Source: Methanobrevibacter sp. (GTDB lineage: Archaea; Methanobacteriota; Methanobacteria; Methanobacteriales; Methanobacteriaceae). Taken from it: a DNA stretch of 33,794 nt. The first letter of the stretch is position 1. Every line of letters begins with the position of its first letter. The notes under the pieces are model-generated. The model was not told the DNA's origin and ran no database searches. It saw only the letters and a program-made list of their open reading frames with translations. The position numbers were made by a program, and so were the translations under genes. Below, piece by piece: positions 25,776 to 32,820 of the stretch. The stretch lies in the NCBI GenBank assembly GCA_030539795.1, contig JAUNXN010000005.1, positions 1 through 33,794 on the forward strand. Reading direction: 5' to 3'.

Positions 25776-27017
25776 CTACCTCGAGCTATAGAGCTCGAGG
25801 ATTCTTACTTCACGGGCTATAGATGCTATTGCCTCTAGAATTACCGTGCTATCCCCCCTGCACCAGAGGTTCACAAAATTCCGATTATAAATCCTTAAAC
25901 CTTCTTCGTGTATGTTTTTTGCTGCATTGATGTCTCTGTCATGGTGTTTTCCACATTGTGGACATGTCCATTCCCTATCTTCTCTTTTTAGTTTTTTGTG
26001 GTAGTACCCGCAGTTGCTGCAAATTTTGCTTGAAGCAAACCACCGGCTGATTTGGATTAATATTTTACCATACCAATCAGCCTTGTATCTAATTTTATCC
26101 ACCAACGATGACAAACCTATTCTTTGCAGTTTGCTGCTTTGATCCGAGTCTTGGAACATTTATTTGATGTCCAAGTCTTCCATGCCTATCACATCGTAAA
26201 ACTTGACTATATTGTGGCTTAGTTTGTGGTATGTATCTCGTATTTTGTTGTTTTTCTTGTCAATCCATTTCCAGTAGGTTTTTTGGATTTTGCGATATCG
26301 TTTGCTATTGTATTTTCGTCGTGAGAGTATGCGTTGGTATTTTTTTATCATTTGCTCCTCATAGGACAGGTCTAAATTGGTTATCTTTAGGCCGTTGCTT
26401 AGGGTTGCTAATGTTTTTAATCCCAAATCGATTCCCACGCTATTTAGTGTTTTTTCAAAGGATTCAACGGGCACTTCGATGTTGAATGCAGCGTAATATT
26501 TTCCATTGTGTTTTTTGATTGTGACATTGTTGATTTTGATTTCATCACTATTCAATAATTGCTTGTACTCTTTGCTTGTTCTATAATATATTGCCCCTAT
26601 TTTAGGTAAAACAATAGTATTGTCTTTTATTTTGATGTTATTGTTGTTTTGTATTCTGAATGATTGTTTATGGTGTTTTTTGGATTTGAAACGTGGATAT
26701 CCAGTGCCTTCATTGAAGAATTTATTAAAAGCATTGATGAGATCACGATAAACCTGTTGCAAACTACTGGATTCACTTAAATAAAGAAACTCATACGCTT
26801 TTTTAAGCATATTCAACATAGTATTGAAAGTAGTCCAATTGCACTTTAAACGATTATATCCATGCTGTTTGAACAACATATAGGTTTTTTGGTATTCGTC
26901 CAATAGATGATTCCAGGCGAAACGAGCATTACCAATATTCAGATTAAGTTCACCCACCATATCCTCATCAGGGTACAATCGAACCTCCAAACCTTTATTA
27001 ACCATCTTACAAGCCAT
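25776..27017 (-). pseudogene. tnpB: RNA-guided endonuclease TnpB interrupted by an in-frame TAA
   Basis: The frame runs 414 codons with a single TAA at 26162-26160. The first part (285 residues) holds the N-terminal wedge/REC region, RuvC-I (SVGIDLGLKTLATL, catalytic D197) and RuvC-II (IGMEDLDIK, E280). After the stop the same frame continues at once with ATG and 127 residues: the zinc finger (CSNC and CPQC, C47/C50/C66/C69 of this part) and RuvC-III (HDRDINAAKNI). Family members are one protein of about 370-420 residues, so a one-base change in the codon between DIK and MFQ explains the split. TAAATG could allow reinitiation, as this genome also uses TAAATG between genes at 4638-4643, giving two halves; more likely it is inactive. 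The last codons are formed by the right-end hairpin. The GTGG upstream of ATG 27017 is a weak ribosome site. Confidence 0.85.
25779..25800 (-). repeat. Right-end hairpin of the TnpB element
   Basis: CCTCGAGCT (25779-25787) and AGCTCGAGG (25792-25800) pair perfectly around ATAG. It encodes the last residues of TnpB (LELYSSR) and lies where the guide-RNA scaffold (omega RNA) of this family ends, so it is probably part of both the transposition end and that RNA. Confidence 0.7.
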
Positions 27018-27145
27018 AAAAAAACCACTTTATGAAAAAATATGGATGCAACAAACCACCACATACATATTGATTATTTAAGTATAATCATCATATATTA
27101 AAAATTAGCAAGAGCATTTGAAAAGTAATATGCTACCCCTTAATT

Positions 27146-27190
27146 GTGCAATTCATCCACGACTTAAAAGAAGTCGGAGTATTCTTGCAC
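27146..27190 (-). repeat. Left-end imperfect hairpin of the TnpB element
   Basis: Two nested stems are symmetric: outer GTGCAA (27146-27151) with TTGCAC (27185-27190), and inner CGACTT (27160-27165) with AAGTCG (27171-27176). An 8-nt internal loop lies on each side. It fits a subterminal recognition hairpin upstream of tnpB. The rest of 27018-27145 is AT-rich leader of tnpB. Confidence 0.5.
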
Positions 27191-27205
27191 CATCTAGATA
27201 AAAAT

Positions 27206-27604
27206 TCATAACTTAAAGCCTGTTCCGACAAATTGGGCAACATCACGGCCAATATCATCCGAAACGTTTACAATGACTATGGATGATGTTCTCCCGCTTT
27301 TGCGGCAAGTTGCCTCGGCAATCAATTTATCGCCTTTTGGAGCAGATAGATAATTGATGCTTACCTGTTGAGCAACTGTCAATTGATGGATTTGATTAGA
27401 TAAAACTGCAAAGGCAAAATCGGCTAATGTGAATATCACTCCACCCATTACGCCACCATAGGCATTTTTATGATCATCATTTAACACCAAAGAACAGATT
27501 GCCGTATCCTCTGTCAATTCATCCAATGTGATTCCGGTATCCACTGCAAACTTGTCCTTGTAAAAAAATTCTCTTGCTTCTTCTAATGAGTTGAAATTAG
27601 CCAT
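27206..27604 (-). CDS. PaaI-family hotdog thioesterase
   Basis: The 132-residue protein is a single hotdog domain of the 4HBT/PaaI type: NAYGGVMGGVIFTLADFAFA (47-66) is the signature helix, with D62 in the position of the catalytic acid, although the usual HGG reads AYGG. The later VSINYLSAPKGDKLIAEA and GRTSSIVIVNVSDDIGRDVA are the expected beta strands. These enzymes hydrolyse acyl-CoA thioesters, often aromatic; the substrate here is unknown. ATG 27604 has GGTAGAT upstream. It follows the flavoprotein gene by 63 bp with no clear terminator between, so it may be in the same transcript. Only a few bases separate its stop from the left end of the TnpB element. Confidence 0.85.
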   Translation of the reverse strand: MANFNSLEEAREFFYKDKFAVDTGITLDELTEDTAICSLVLNDDHKNAYGGVMGGVIFTLADFAFAVLSNQIHQLTVAQQVSINYLSAPKGDKLIAEATCRKSGRTSSIVIVNVSDDIGRDVAQFVGTGFKL

Positions 27605-27667
27605 ATTATCTACCTATTACTTAATTGTTGTTCATTACTAATAATGTTTTTCTAAAGAGGCATCCAA

Positions 27668-28399
27668 TTATTTCATTACTTTTCTGAAAATGAAAAACAT
27701 CACTTTTGAAAATAATTTCTTTACAATATTCAATCTGACTTCCGGCGCAAAATCATGACTCACCAAATCCCTCTCAAGCCAGAAATCCCTGTCCGCCTCA
27801 ATAGGGTCTTTCGATAATGCCATGGCTTTCCAGACATTATAGAATAGGACATCCCCAAATTTGGGACTGTGCAGTTTTCCTGACTCAACATCACTGCCGA
27901 ATTTCTTGGAGACCTTATTGATGTTTTCCACATCAATCGAATCCTTTCCACCGCATGCATAAGTGATTTTATAAACCTTATTTACACCCCAATGCCTTAA
28001 GGTTTCATCAATATATTTTGCAACGTCCTTTTGGCCCGCACCGGCAGTGGATACTACAACCAATGCCTTTTTGGTGAAAAATTCAGGCCTGTGATACAGG
28101 TAAGCGGTATGGTCAAGGAAATTCTTCAAAAGTGCAGTGACATTCATTGCATATACCGGACTGGCGATTATGATTGCATCAGCATTCCTGATCTTATCAA
28201 TAATCGGTTTGATCTTATCAAAGTGAGGGCATTTATCCTCGCCTTCCATTATGCACTTAAAACATCCGTTGCATAATGGAATGTTTTCCTTCATAAGCTG
28301 AACTTCTTCAAAATTACCCTTCAAATTTGATTTTGCCTGCTGTACCATTTTCCAAGTGTTCTTCTTTCTTGGAGATCCGTTTATAATTACATAATTCAT
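27668..28399 (-). CDS. Iron-sulfur flavoprotein (Isf-like, NADPH-dependent FMN reductase family)
   Basis: The 243-residue protein has the flavodoxin-like FMN-binding start MNYVIINGSPRKKNTW. A compact cysteine cluster C43-x2-C46-x2-C49-x7-C57 (CNGCFKC) matches the CX2CX2CX4-7C motif that binds a [4Fe-4S] cluster in archaeal Isf proteins. ASPVYAMNVTALLKNFLDH is the flavin-contact helix. Isf proteins move electrons from ferredoxin to small acceptors and help against oxygen or peroxide. The last ~55 residues form a basic, partly hydrophobic extension. The longer frame begins at ATG 28423, but GAGGAG at 28412-28407 lies 7 nt before ATG 28399, and that start is 1 nt from the GNAT stop, so 28399 is chosen. 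Confidence 0.82.
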   Translation of the reverse strand: MNYVIINGSPRKKNTWKMVQQAKSNLKGNFEEVQLMKENIPLCNGCFKCIMEGEDKCPHFDKIKPIIDKIRNADAIIIASPVYAMNVTALLKNFLDHTAYLYHRPEFFTKKALVVVSTAGAGQKDVAKYIDETLRHWGVNKVYKITYACGGKDSIDVENINKVSKKFGSDVESGKLHSPKFGDVLFYNVWKAMALSKDPIEADRDFWLERDLVSHDFAPEVRLNIVKKLFSKVMFFIFRKVMK

Positions 28400-28400
28400 A

Positions 28401-29015
28401 TTATAACTCCTCAAGCTGTCCATCTAAAACTTCCTTTTTCCTATATTCAAATTTCTTGTCAAACTCATCAACATCTTCCGGATTAACATCAAATACGTCC
28501 GGATTGTGGAATATTCCAATATTATCTCCTGATTCGAATTCATCAAATAACTTAATCATGAAAAACGGGCATTCATCACCTGTATCAGTTCCTTCAAGAT
28601 ACAAACCGTATTTCGATGCGCTTACAAAGCCGAATCTATGATAATAATTCTCATCACCAACAACAAGGACAAATGGAATGCCCTCATTTTTGACCAGATT
28701 TAGAGTATAGTCTATTAATCTTGAACCCAAGCCCTGATTTTGAAAATCCTCATGAATCGCCACCGGACCCAATATGACGGCATCAATCCTTTCGCCGCCA
28801 TAATCTATGAAACCTACAGAATAATTAATGTGGCCTATAATCCTATCATCGCTTTCGATTACATATGAAAGATTCTTAAGGATGCTTTCATCATCCCTTA
28901 GATTATGCACGATATAATGTTCAAATGCACCTGGACGATATACATTCCAAAAGGAGTTTCGAACCATGCATTCAACTTCAAAATAATCCTTTTCCTGCTC
29001 CAATCTTATTTTAAT
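28401..29015 (-). CDS. GNAT-family N-acetyltransferase (YhbS-like), probable ATT start
   Basis: The domain is clear: a beta/alpha start (IRLEQEKDYFEVECMVRNSF), ILGPVAIHEDFQNQGLGSRLI with the acetyl-CoA loop Q-N-Q-G-L-G, and ENYYHRFGF, typical of YhbS-like GNATs. They acetylate amines; the substrate is unknown. The last ~45 residues are an acidic tail. The first standard start is TTG 29003, but it cuts off the first strand and lies 18 nt from the ribosome site GGGAGGT (29028-29022). ATT at 29015-29013 is in frame, lies 6 nt from that site and gives the family start (xKIRLEQ); I take it as the start, giving 204 residues. It follows TetR by 14 bp and is coupled to the flavoprotein gene. Confidence 0.75.
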   Translation of the reverse strand: MKIRLEQEKDYFEVECMVRNSFWNVYRPGAFEHYIVHNLRDDESILKNLSYVIESDDRIIGHINYSVGFIDYGGERIDAVILGPVAIHEDFQNQGLGSRLIDYTLNLVKNEGIPFVLVVGDENYYHRFGFVSASKYGLYLEGTDTGDECPFFMIKLFDEFESGDNIGIFHNPDVFDVNPEDVDEFDKKFEYRKKEVLDGQLEEL

Positions 29016-29029
29016 GCTAAAACCTCCCT

Positions 29030-29650
29030 TTATATTTTCACTGAATTAAAAAGCAATTTGATGTGATTTTGCGATTTAATAGATAACTCTTCAACGAATT
29101 TCCCGTCATCTTCCGGATAATCGATGACGTAATGTTCATACAATAGAAACAGCCCGAATTTGTAGAAAGACTCGGCCAATTGCCTTGAATCGCAATCACC
29201 ATCAATTAATTTTTTGGATTTCATCAAATCAAACAGCACTATCCAGCCGTCTATTGCCTGTGAAATGATGCTGTCCTTCATGAAATTTTTCATTTTTTCG
29301 TTATGATAAGATTCAATGAGAATTATCCTTGTAATCTTAGACATCTTTTCGTCTTTCAGCTGCGATGCGAATGCATCCAATCCGGATTCATAGAAATAGT
29401 CAAAGCCCACATCCAGATTTTCACTGGCCTGGCTTACCGGAATGTCATTGGACATCATCCTGCCAATATAGTAATCAAGTATTGCATCCATAATCGATTC
29501 CTTGCTCTTGTAATGGTTATAAATTGAACTTTCCTTTATTCCCACTTCCTTTGCAATTTGGCGAATGGAAACCCCATCGTAGCCATATTCGGAGAACAAA
29601 TCAATTGAAACGTCAAAAATCTTTTCTTTATTGTTTGATTTGGTTGCCAT
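29030..29650 (-). CDS. TetR-family transcriptional regulator
   Basis: The 206-residue protein begins MATKSNNKEKIF and has a classic TetR N-terminal helix-turn-helix: ALDLFSEYGY-type DVSIDLFSEYGYDGVSI, RQIAKEVGIKESSIYNHYKS. The C-terminal ~140 residues are the all-helical ligand and dimer domain (IILIESYHNEKMKNFM, FGLFLLYEHY). A longer frame starts at 29668, but it would begin inside the operator, so ATG 29650 is chosen. It heads the minus-strand run TetR-GNAT-Isf, and two operators in its promoter point to autorepression, a common arrangement for this family. The inducer is unknown. Confidence 0.9.
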   Translation of the reverse strand: MATKSNNKEKIFDVSIDLFSEYGYDGVSIRQIAKEVGIKESSIYNHYKSKESIMDAILDYYIGRMMSNDIPVSQASENLDVGFDYFYESGLDAFASQLKDEKMSKITRIILIESYHNEKMKNFMKDSIISQAIDGWIVLFDLMKSKKLIDGDCDSRQLAESFYKFGLFLLYEHYVIDYPEDDGKFVEELSIKSQNHIKLLFNSVKI

Positions 29651-29657
29651 ATTATCA

Positions 29658-29721
29658 TTAACTAACACTTGTTAGTTAACTTTATTGTGGTCTGCATTAT
29701 ATATAACTAACGATTGTTAGT
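29658..29721 (-). promoter_or_regulatory. TetR promoter with two operators
   Basis: Operator 1 has ten-base arms TTAACTAACA / TGTTAGTTAA around CT (29658-29679). Operator 2 (29706-29721) repeats the core ACTAAC-4-GTTAGT. Their centres are 45 bp apart. The TATA box TTATATATAATG (29706-29695) lies between, so operator 1 covers the expected start near 29675 and operator 2 touches the upstream promoter elements. Confidence 0.75.
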
Positions 29722-29723
29722 CT

Positions 29724-29730
29724 AAAAAAA
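29724..29730 (-). terminator. T7 tract after the unknown gene
   Basis: Fourteen bases after the stop at 29745, the minus strand reads CCTTTTTTTAG. This is a sufficient archaeal U-tract terminator just before the TetR promoter. Confidence 0.45.
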
Positions 29731-29744
29731 GGAATGAGGAGAAA

Positions 29745-30296
29745 CTAATACCCTTCATCATCAAAGTGCTTTTTAACCTTAAGGTAAAATTCTTCACTTG
29801 TAAACCCAAAATCATTGTTAAAAGATTTATAAGCCAGCTCGCAATCGCGCTTTAAATTAAACCTGAAATCAGAACATTTTTCAAAAAATTTATCAAAGCA
29901 AAGTTTGGAATGTTCCGGAAATTCAACTTCCTCAAAACGAATTTTATCCATTACCATTTTCATGGCGCATGACAGCACGGTCAGCTGCAAAGCTGAAGCA
30001 TAAGCGTCATAATACTCCCCATAATCCAGATTAACATTAAAATAAATCATGAAATTAACCATCACATGGGAAACCCAAATCAGGGAATTCGGTTCGAATT
30101 TTTCCAGCTGCAAATCGGTGAAACTGAAAATCAATTTCTCCAAGTCATCATCATTTTCCTGGCAGAATTCAACGAACTCCTTAAATGAGTAATTTGTCAG
30201 ATATTTAATGTATGCATCTTTTATTTCCTCATCGCAGGGATATTTGGAAATCTTTTTCAACTCTTTGCGCATTAAAACTTTTGGATAATTAAACAT
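29745..30296 (-). CDS. Hypothetical protein, helical
   Basis: I do not recognise this 183-residue protein. It is mostly alpha-helical by composition, with a central hydrophobic region (SLIWVSHVMVNFMIYFNVNL and ASALQLTVLSCAMKMVM) that is more like a helical bundle core than membrane segments. It is rich in D, E, F and Y and has four cysteines without a motif. It has no signal peptide. ATG 30296 has GGGTG 4 nt upstream, so expression is credible. It ends in a T7 tract and lies head-to-tail with the TetR operon but in a separate unit. Confidence 0.6.
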   Translation of the reverse strand: MFNYPKVLMRKELKKISKYPCDEEIKDAYIKYLTNYSFKEFVEFCQENDDDLEKLIFSFTDLQLEKFEPNSLIWVSHVMVNFMIYFNVNLDYGEYYDAYASALQLTVLSCAMKMVMDKIRFEEVEFPEHSKLCFDKFFEKCSDFRFNLKRDCELAYKSFNNDFGFTSEEFYLKVKKHFDDEGY

Positions 30297-30385
30297 GAAA
30301 CACCCATTGCATTTTCTAATTATTAGATTTGAAATTCAATGCATATGAGCTTTTGCATAGACTCTAACAAAAAAAAGCAACAAAA

Positions 30386-30704
30386 TCAATTTGATTTCTT
30401 GTCTTCAAAAAGCTCATCCTGCAAATCAGAATCATTTTCTGAGGGCATTTAAATCAACTTTTCTAGTGCCTCTATAGTCCCCGTTTTCAAAATGTCTAAT
30501 TCTTTCATTATAGTAATCTGCTTCTTCATCGCTTAATTCATCAAAATACATTCTTTCATACACTCCGGGCTCGATGACATTTAGGGCATTTAACACTATT
30601 AAATTCTATGAATTCCTCATCATACGGATTATTCAATATTTCATGATACTTTTTAGTTTAACAGCATGAGTTTTTTCAGAAACCTTAATAGTTTTAGTCA
30701 TCAT
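30386..30704 (-). pseudogene. Frameshifted small gene with ribbon-helix-helix-like N-terminus
   Basis: GGTGG (30714-30710) precedes ATG 30704, which reads MMTKTIKVSEKTHAVKLKSIM, typical of ribbon-helix-helix antitoxin-like starts, then stops. If one T is restored in the TATTG near 30630 the next frame continues LNNPYDEEFIEFNSVKCPKC. One more shift gives IEPGVYERMYFDELSDEEAD, and the frame ends at RK stop (30432); a last overlapping frame could run to 30386. Three consecutive meaningful frames with simple indels mean a decayed gene of about 90 residues. The original function is not certain; the CPKC pair hints at metal binding. Confidence 0.6.
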
Positions 30705-30790
30705 CGGTTCCACCAATATATAGCATACTATAAATAATTTTCCATACGCCTGCAGAAGACTTCAAACAATGAATTATATTAAATTTGAAA

Positions 30791-30949
30791 CTAAATATAT
30801 TTTTTGTTGGAAATAAAAACAATTTTACGAATTTAAAACAATATTACTGGATAAAAGCAATAAAAGACCTATTACCACTCCGTTTCAAGTGGGAAAAAAC
30901 AACTTTGCAAAAACAATGAATAATTAAATGCCACTAACTTAAAATAAAA
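30791..30949 (-). repeat. Diverged copy of the region downstream of gdhA (copy R1)
   Basis: 30811-30842 matches 32511-32542 at 26 of 32 positions, and the match continues weakly upstream to 30791. ACTTTGCA recurs at 30902 and 32769, at nearly the same distance (48 against 52 bp) from the direct repeats. R1 lacks the five-palindrome array of R2. Nothing else is seen in 30720-30949. Confidence 0.6.
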
Positions 30950-31022
30950 TAAATAAAAAAAGAAGAGTTAAAAACTCTTAAAAAAAAGAAAAAAGGCCAA
31001 GGAAAATCTATACGATTCCTTG
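30950..31022 (-). repeat. Direct repeat DR1: copy of gdhA 3' end and terminator
   Basis: 73 bp match 32821-32891 with only two one-base gaps in A runs. It holds the last codons QGIV-stop of glutamate dehydrogenase, a hairpin CAAGGAA/TTCCTTG around the stop, and a second hairpin AAGAGTT/AACTCTT between T tracts. Here it lies 37 bp after the ATPase gene and likely serves as its terminator. Confidence 0.85.
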
Positions 31023-31059
31023 TGAGGGAATAGGGCAATACCCCCCACTTCCAATGAAG

Positions 31060-32259
31060 TTAAATGCTTTTAAATGGATATACTCCCCTCATTTCATATC
31101 CATTTTTCAGCCATGCCCTGAAAACTGAATTGGGAACATAATACTGCATGTTTTCCATTTCGACTAATCCATTATCTTGTAATGTATTTAGTGACCTGCT
31201 GATTGCCCCACTTGTAACATTCAATTCCTTTGCAATTCCAGACTTATTTAAAGGACCATCAAGAAGAGTTGTTAGGATTTTTTGTTGTTGGAGATTTAGC
31301 CTAAACCAGGAATTTGTAAAATGTGTGGCCAACACCGGCAAAAACTTAATGAAATTCTCTTTAACCGATTCAGAATCCAATAGAGCATTTCTAGGAAGTA
31401 GATTTCCAAAAACATTGATGTAAAATGGAACGCCTTTAGTGCATTCATAGAATTGATCAAAACCGTCATCAGTGAATTTCAGATACTCTGCCTTTTCATT
31501 CAAGTAGTTTCTTGTTGTTTGGTGTGAAAATGGCTTGATTTCAATTGTGAGCATTCTTCCGCCGAATGCTCCATTGCTGCCTGCAATCTCTTCTATGAGA
31601 CTGTCTTTAACGCTCATGCTTCCGGAAAATACGTATGAAACATTATTATGTTTTTGGATATGGCTTCTCATGAACCATAAGAAATCATTTAATTTACCCC
31701 CAAGTTCCTTAATAATTTGAAATTCATCAAAAAACAAGAATACACCATTGATTTCATCTTTATATTCATTATACAGATATTGAGGCAATTCCATTACAAA
31801 ATTGGCTAATTTTTTGTAATTCTTTTCTGTCCACAAAAAGGGCACTGGATATCCTTTAACATTAATAAACTCTCTTAAAGTCACATCATGAGTTTTAATA
31901 AACTTCTCTATCTTTTTTTCAACAGTAGTGATGCCAAATTCATTACATTCTTCCATAATCTCATCATAGATTAATTCCATAACGGTTTCTCTTGTAAATT
32001 CATCCTTTTGATAGGCATCTGATGATGAAAAATCAATGTAGACTACCAAATAATTCTCATCCCGAAAAGTCTTCTGTATTTTTTTCATCAATGCAGATTT
32101 GCCAACACCACGAACACCAGTCAGCAATATTGATGGTGAAGTACCGTATTGACTACTCCTCAGCAAATCAGATATGAATTCAATATCTTCGACCCTGTTA
32201 TAGAATTGATTGTCATTTAAATCAATGTTAGTTCCCCATGCTAGTTCATTCATACACAT
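31060..32259 (-). CDS. Archaeal AAA-type ATPase with C-terminal winged helix
   Basis: The 399-residue protein belongs to the archaeal ATPase group (ATPase_2, related to STAND/Orc1-like NTPases). FYNRVEDIEFISDLL is the N-terminal box, GVRGVGKSA (from ~49) is Walker A, VFLFFDEFQ (DE at ~179-180) is Walker B, and YVFSGSM is a sensor-1 type strand. Residues ~320-390 are a winged helix-turn-helix (KSGIAKELNVTSGAISRSLNTL). Family members are abundant in archaeal genomes, often near mobile elements, with mostly unknown roles; DNA binding is inferred from the winged helix. ATG 32259 follows GGGT by 8 nt; GTG 32262 and ATG 32253 are alternatives. The gene lies alone between two copies of the gdhA 3' end and is controlled by palindromes over its promoter. 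Confidence 0.8.
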   Translation of the reverse strand: MCMNELAWGTNIDLNDNQFYNRVEDIEFISDLLRSSQYGTSPSILLTGVRGVGKSALMKKIQKTFRDENYLVVYIDFSSSDAYQKDEFTRETVMELIYDEIMEECNEFGITTVEKKIEKFIKTHDVTLREFINVKGYPVPFLWTEKNYKKLANFVMELPQYLYNEYKDEINGVFLFFDEFQIIKELGGKLNDFLWFMRSHIQKHNNVSYVFSGSMSVKDSLIEEIAGSNGAFGGRMLTIEIKPFSHQTTRNYLNEKAEYLKFTDDGFDQFYECTKGVPFYINVFGNLLPRNALLDSESVKENFIKFLPVLATHFTNSWFRLNLQQQKILTTLLDGPLNKSGIAKELNVTSGAISRSLNTLQDNGLVEMENMQYYVPNSVFRAWLKNGYEMRGVYPFKSI

Positions 32260-32297
32260 CACTTAATACCCTGTTTATTTTTAATCTTAATTAAATG

Positions 32298-32396
32298 TTT
32301 GCAATTTGCAAAATTTATTCAAATTGCACAAAAAATATAAAGTTTGCAATTTGCATAATGCCAAAAAAATAATCCTCATGGTTGCAAATTGTAACC
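32298..32396 (-). promoter_or_regulatory. ATPase promoter with three TTGCAA palindromes
   Basis: Palindromes are TTTGCAA-T-TTGCAAA (32298-32312), TGCAA-T-TTGCA (32345-32355) and GGTTGCAA-A-TTGTAACC (32380-32396, one mismatch); AAATTGCA at 32321 is a half site. Minus-strand TATA TTATATTTT at 32340-32332 predicts a start near 32309, inside the first palindrome. The second lies just upstream of the TATA box. Confidence 0.65.
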
Positions 32397-32623
32397 AACT
32401 TAAGACCCCTCTTCAACATTATTTTTACAATACAATCATACACATATTCAATTAAGACCAATCACTTAATATTATATTTAGTTCAAAAAGCAAATATAGT
32501 TTTTGTTTTCAAATCAAAGCAATCTTACGAAGTTATAGCAATTTTAAGAAGTAAAAACAAATTATATTTATACTTTCTTCCCCACAAATGCAATTTTCTA
32601 AAACCAATATAATTTTATAAAGT

Positions 32624-32734
32624 TATTCACCAAAAGAATAGGTATTCACTATTAGAATAAATATAAAAGTTATTCACTAAGAGAATAAGTATTCCCATAT
32701 AGAATAAAAATTAAAGTTATTCTAACAAGGAATA
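32624..32734. repeat. Array of five TATTC-N7-GAATA palindromes
   Basis: Exact copies start at 32624, 32643, 32671, 32690 and 32718, so spacing alternates 19, 28, 19, 28 (a 47-bp period). The spacers differ (ACCAAAA, ACTATTA, ACTAAGA, CCATATA, TAACAAG) while both arms never change. It looks like a protein-binding array or iterons. The stretch 32397-32623 before it is AT-rich with no credible gene. Confidence 0.85.
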
Positions 32735-32773
32735 TATTTTGAAAAATAATAATAATTTTGGAAGTGCGACTTT

Positions 32774-32797
32774 GCACAAAAGCACAATTGCACAAAA
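32774..32797. repeat. Three tandem 8-bp GCACAAAA-type repeats
   Basis: GCACAAAA, GCACAATT, GCACAAAA follow one another without a gap. The TTGCAC core resembles the half site near the ATPase promoter. The R1 copy at 30902 keeps only part of this block. Confidence 0.6.
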
Positions 32798-32820
32798 ACA
32801 TGAAAAATCAAATTAATCAA

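Larger units (their letters stand above)
25771..27190 (-). mobile_element. IS200/IS605-type TnpB-only insertion element
   Basis: The element is defined by the tnpB frame 27017-25776 and by a hairpin near each end (25779-25800 and 27146-27190), the usual subterminal structures of this family. No Y1 transposase tnpA is present, so it depends on a transposase elsewhere or is dead. The exact ends are inferred: TTCAA right after the tnpB stop (25775-25771) is a plausible right boundary. The left boundary could lie near the outer hairpin base at 27190. Confidence 0.65.

Noticed and set aside
26231-26485. Plus-strand frame opposite tnpB
   Set aside because: It lies antisense to the RuvC-coding part, has cysteine/phenylalanine-rich shadow composition and no start signals.
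32382-32612. Plus-strand 76-residue open frame
   Set aside because: It starts inside an operator palindrome, has no ribosome site, has the composition of AT-rich spacer and matches no family I know.
32617-32640. GTTATTCAC resembling a bacterial DnaA box
   Set aside because: Archaea do not use DnaA; the similarity is part of the TATTC-N7-GAATA palindrome.
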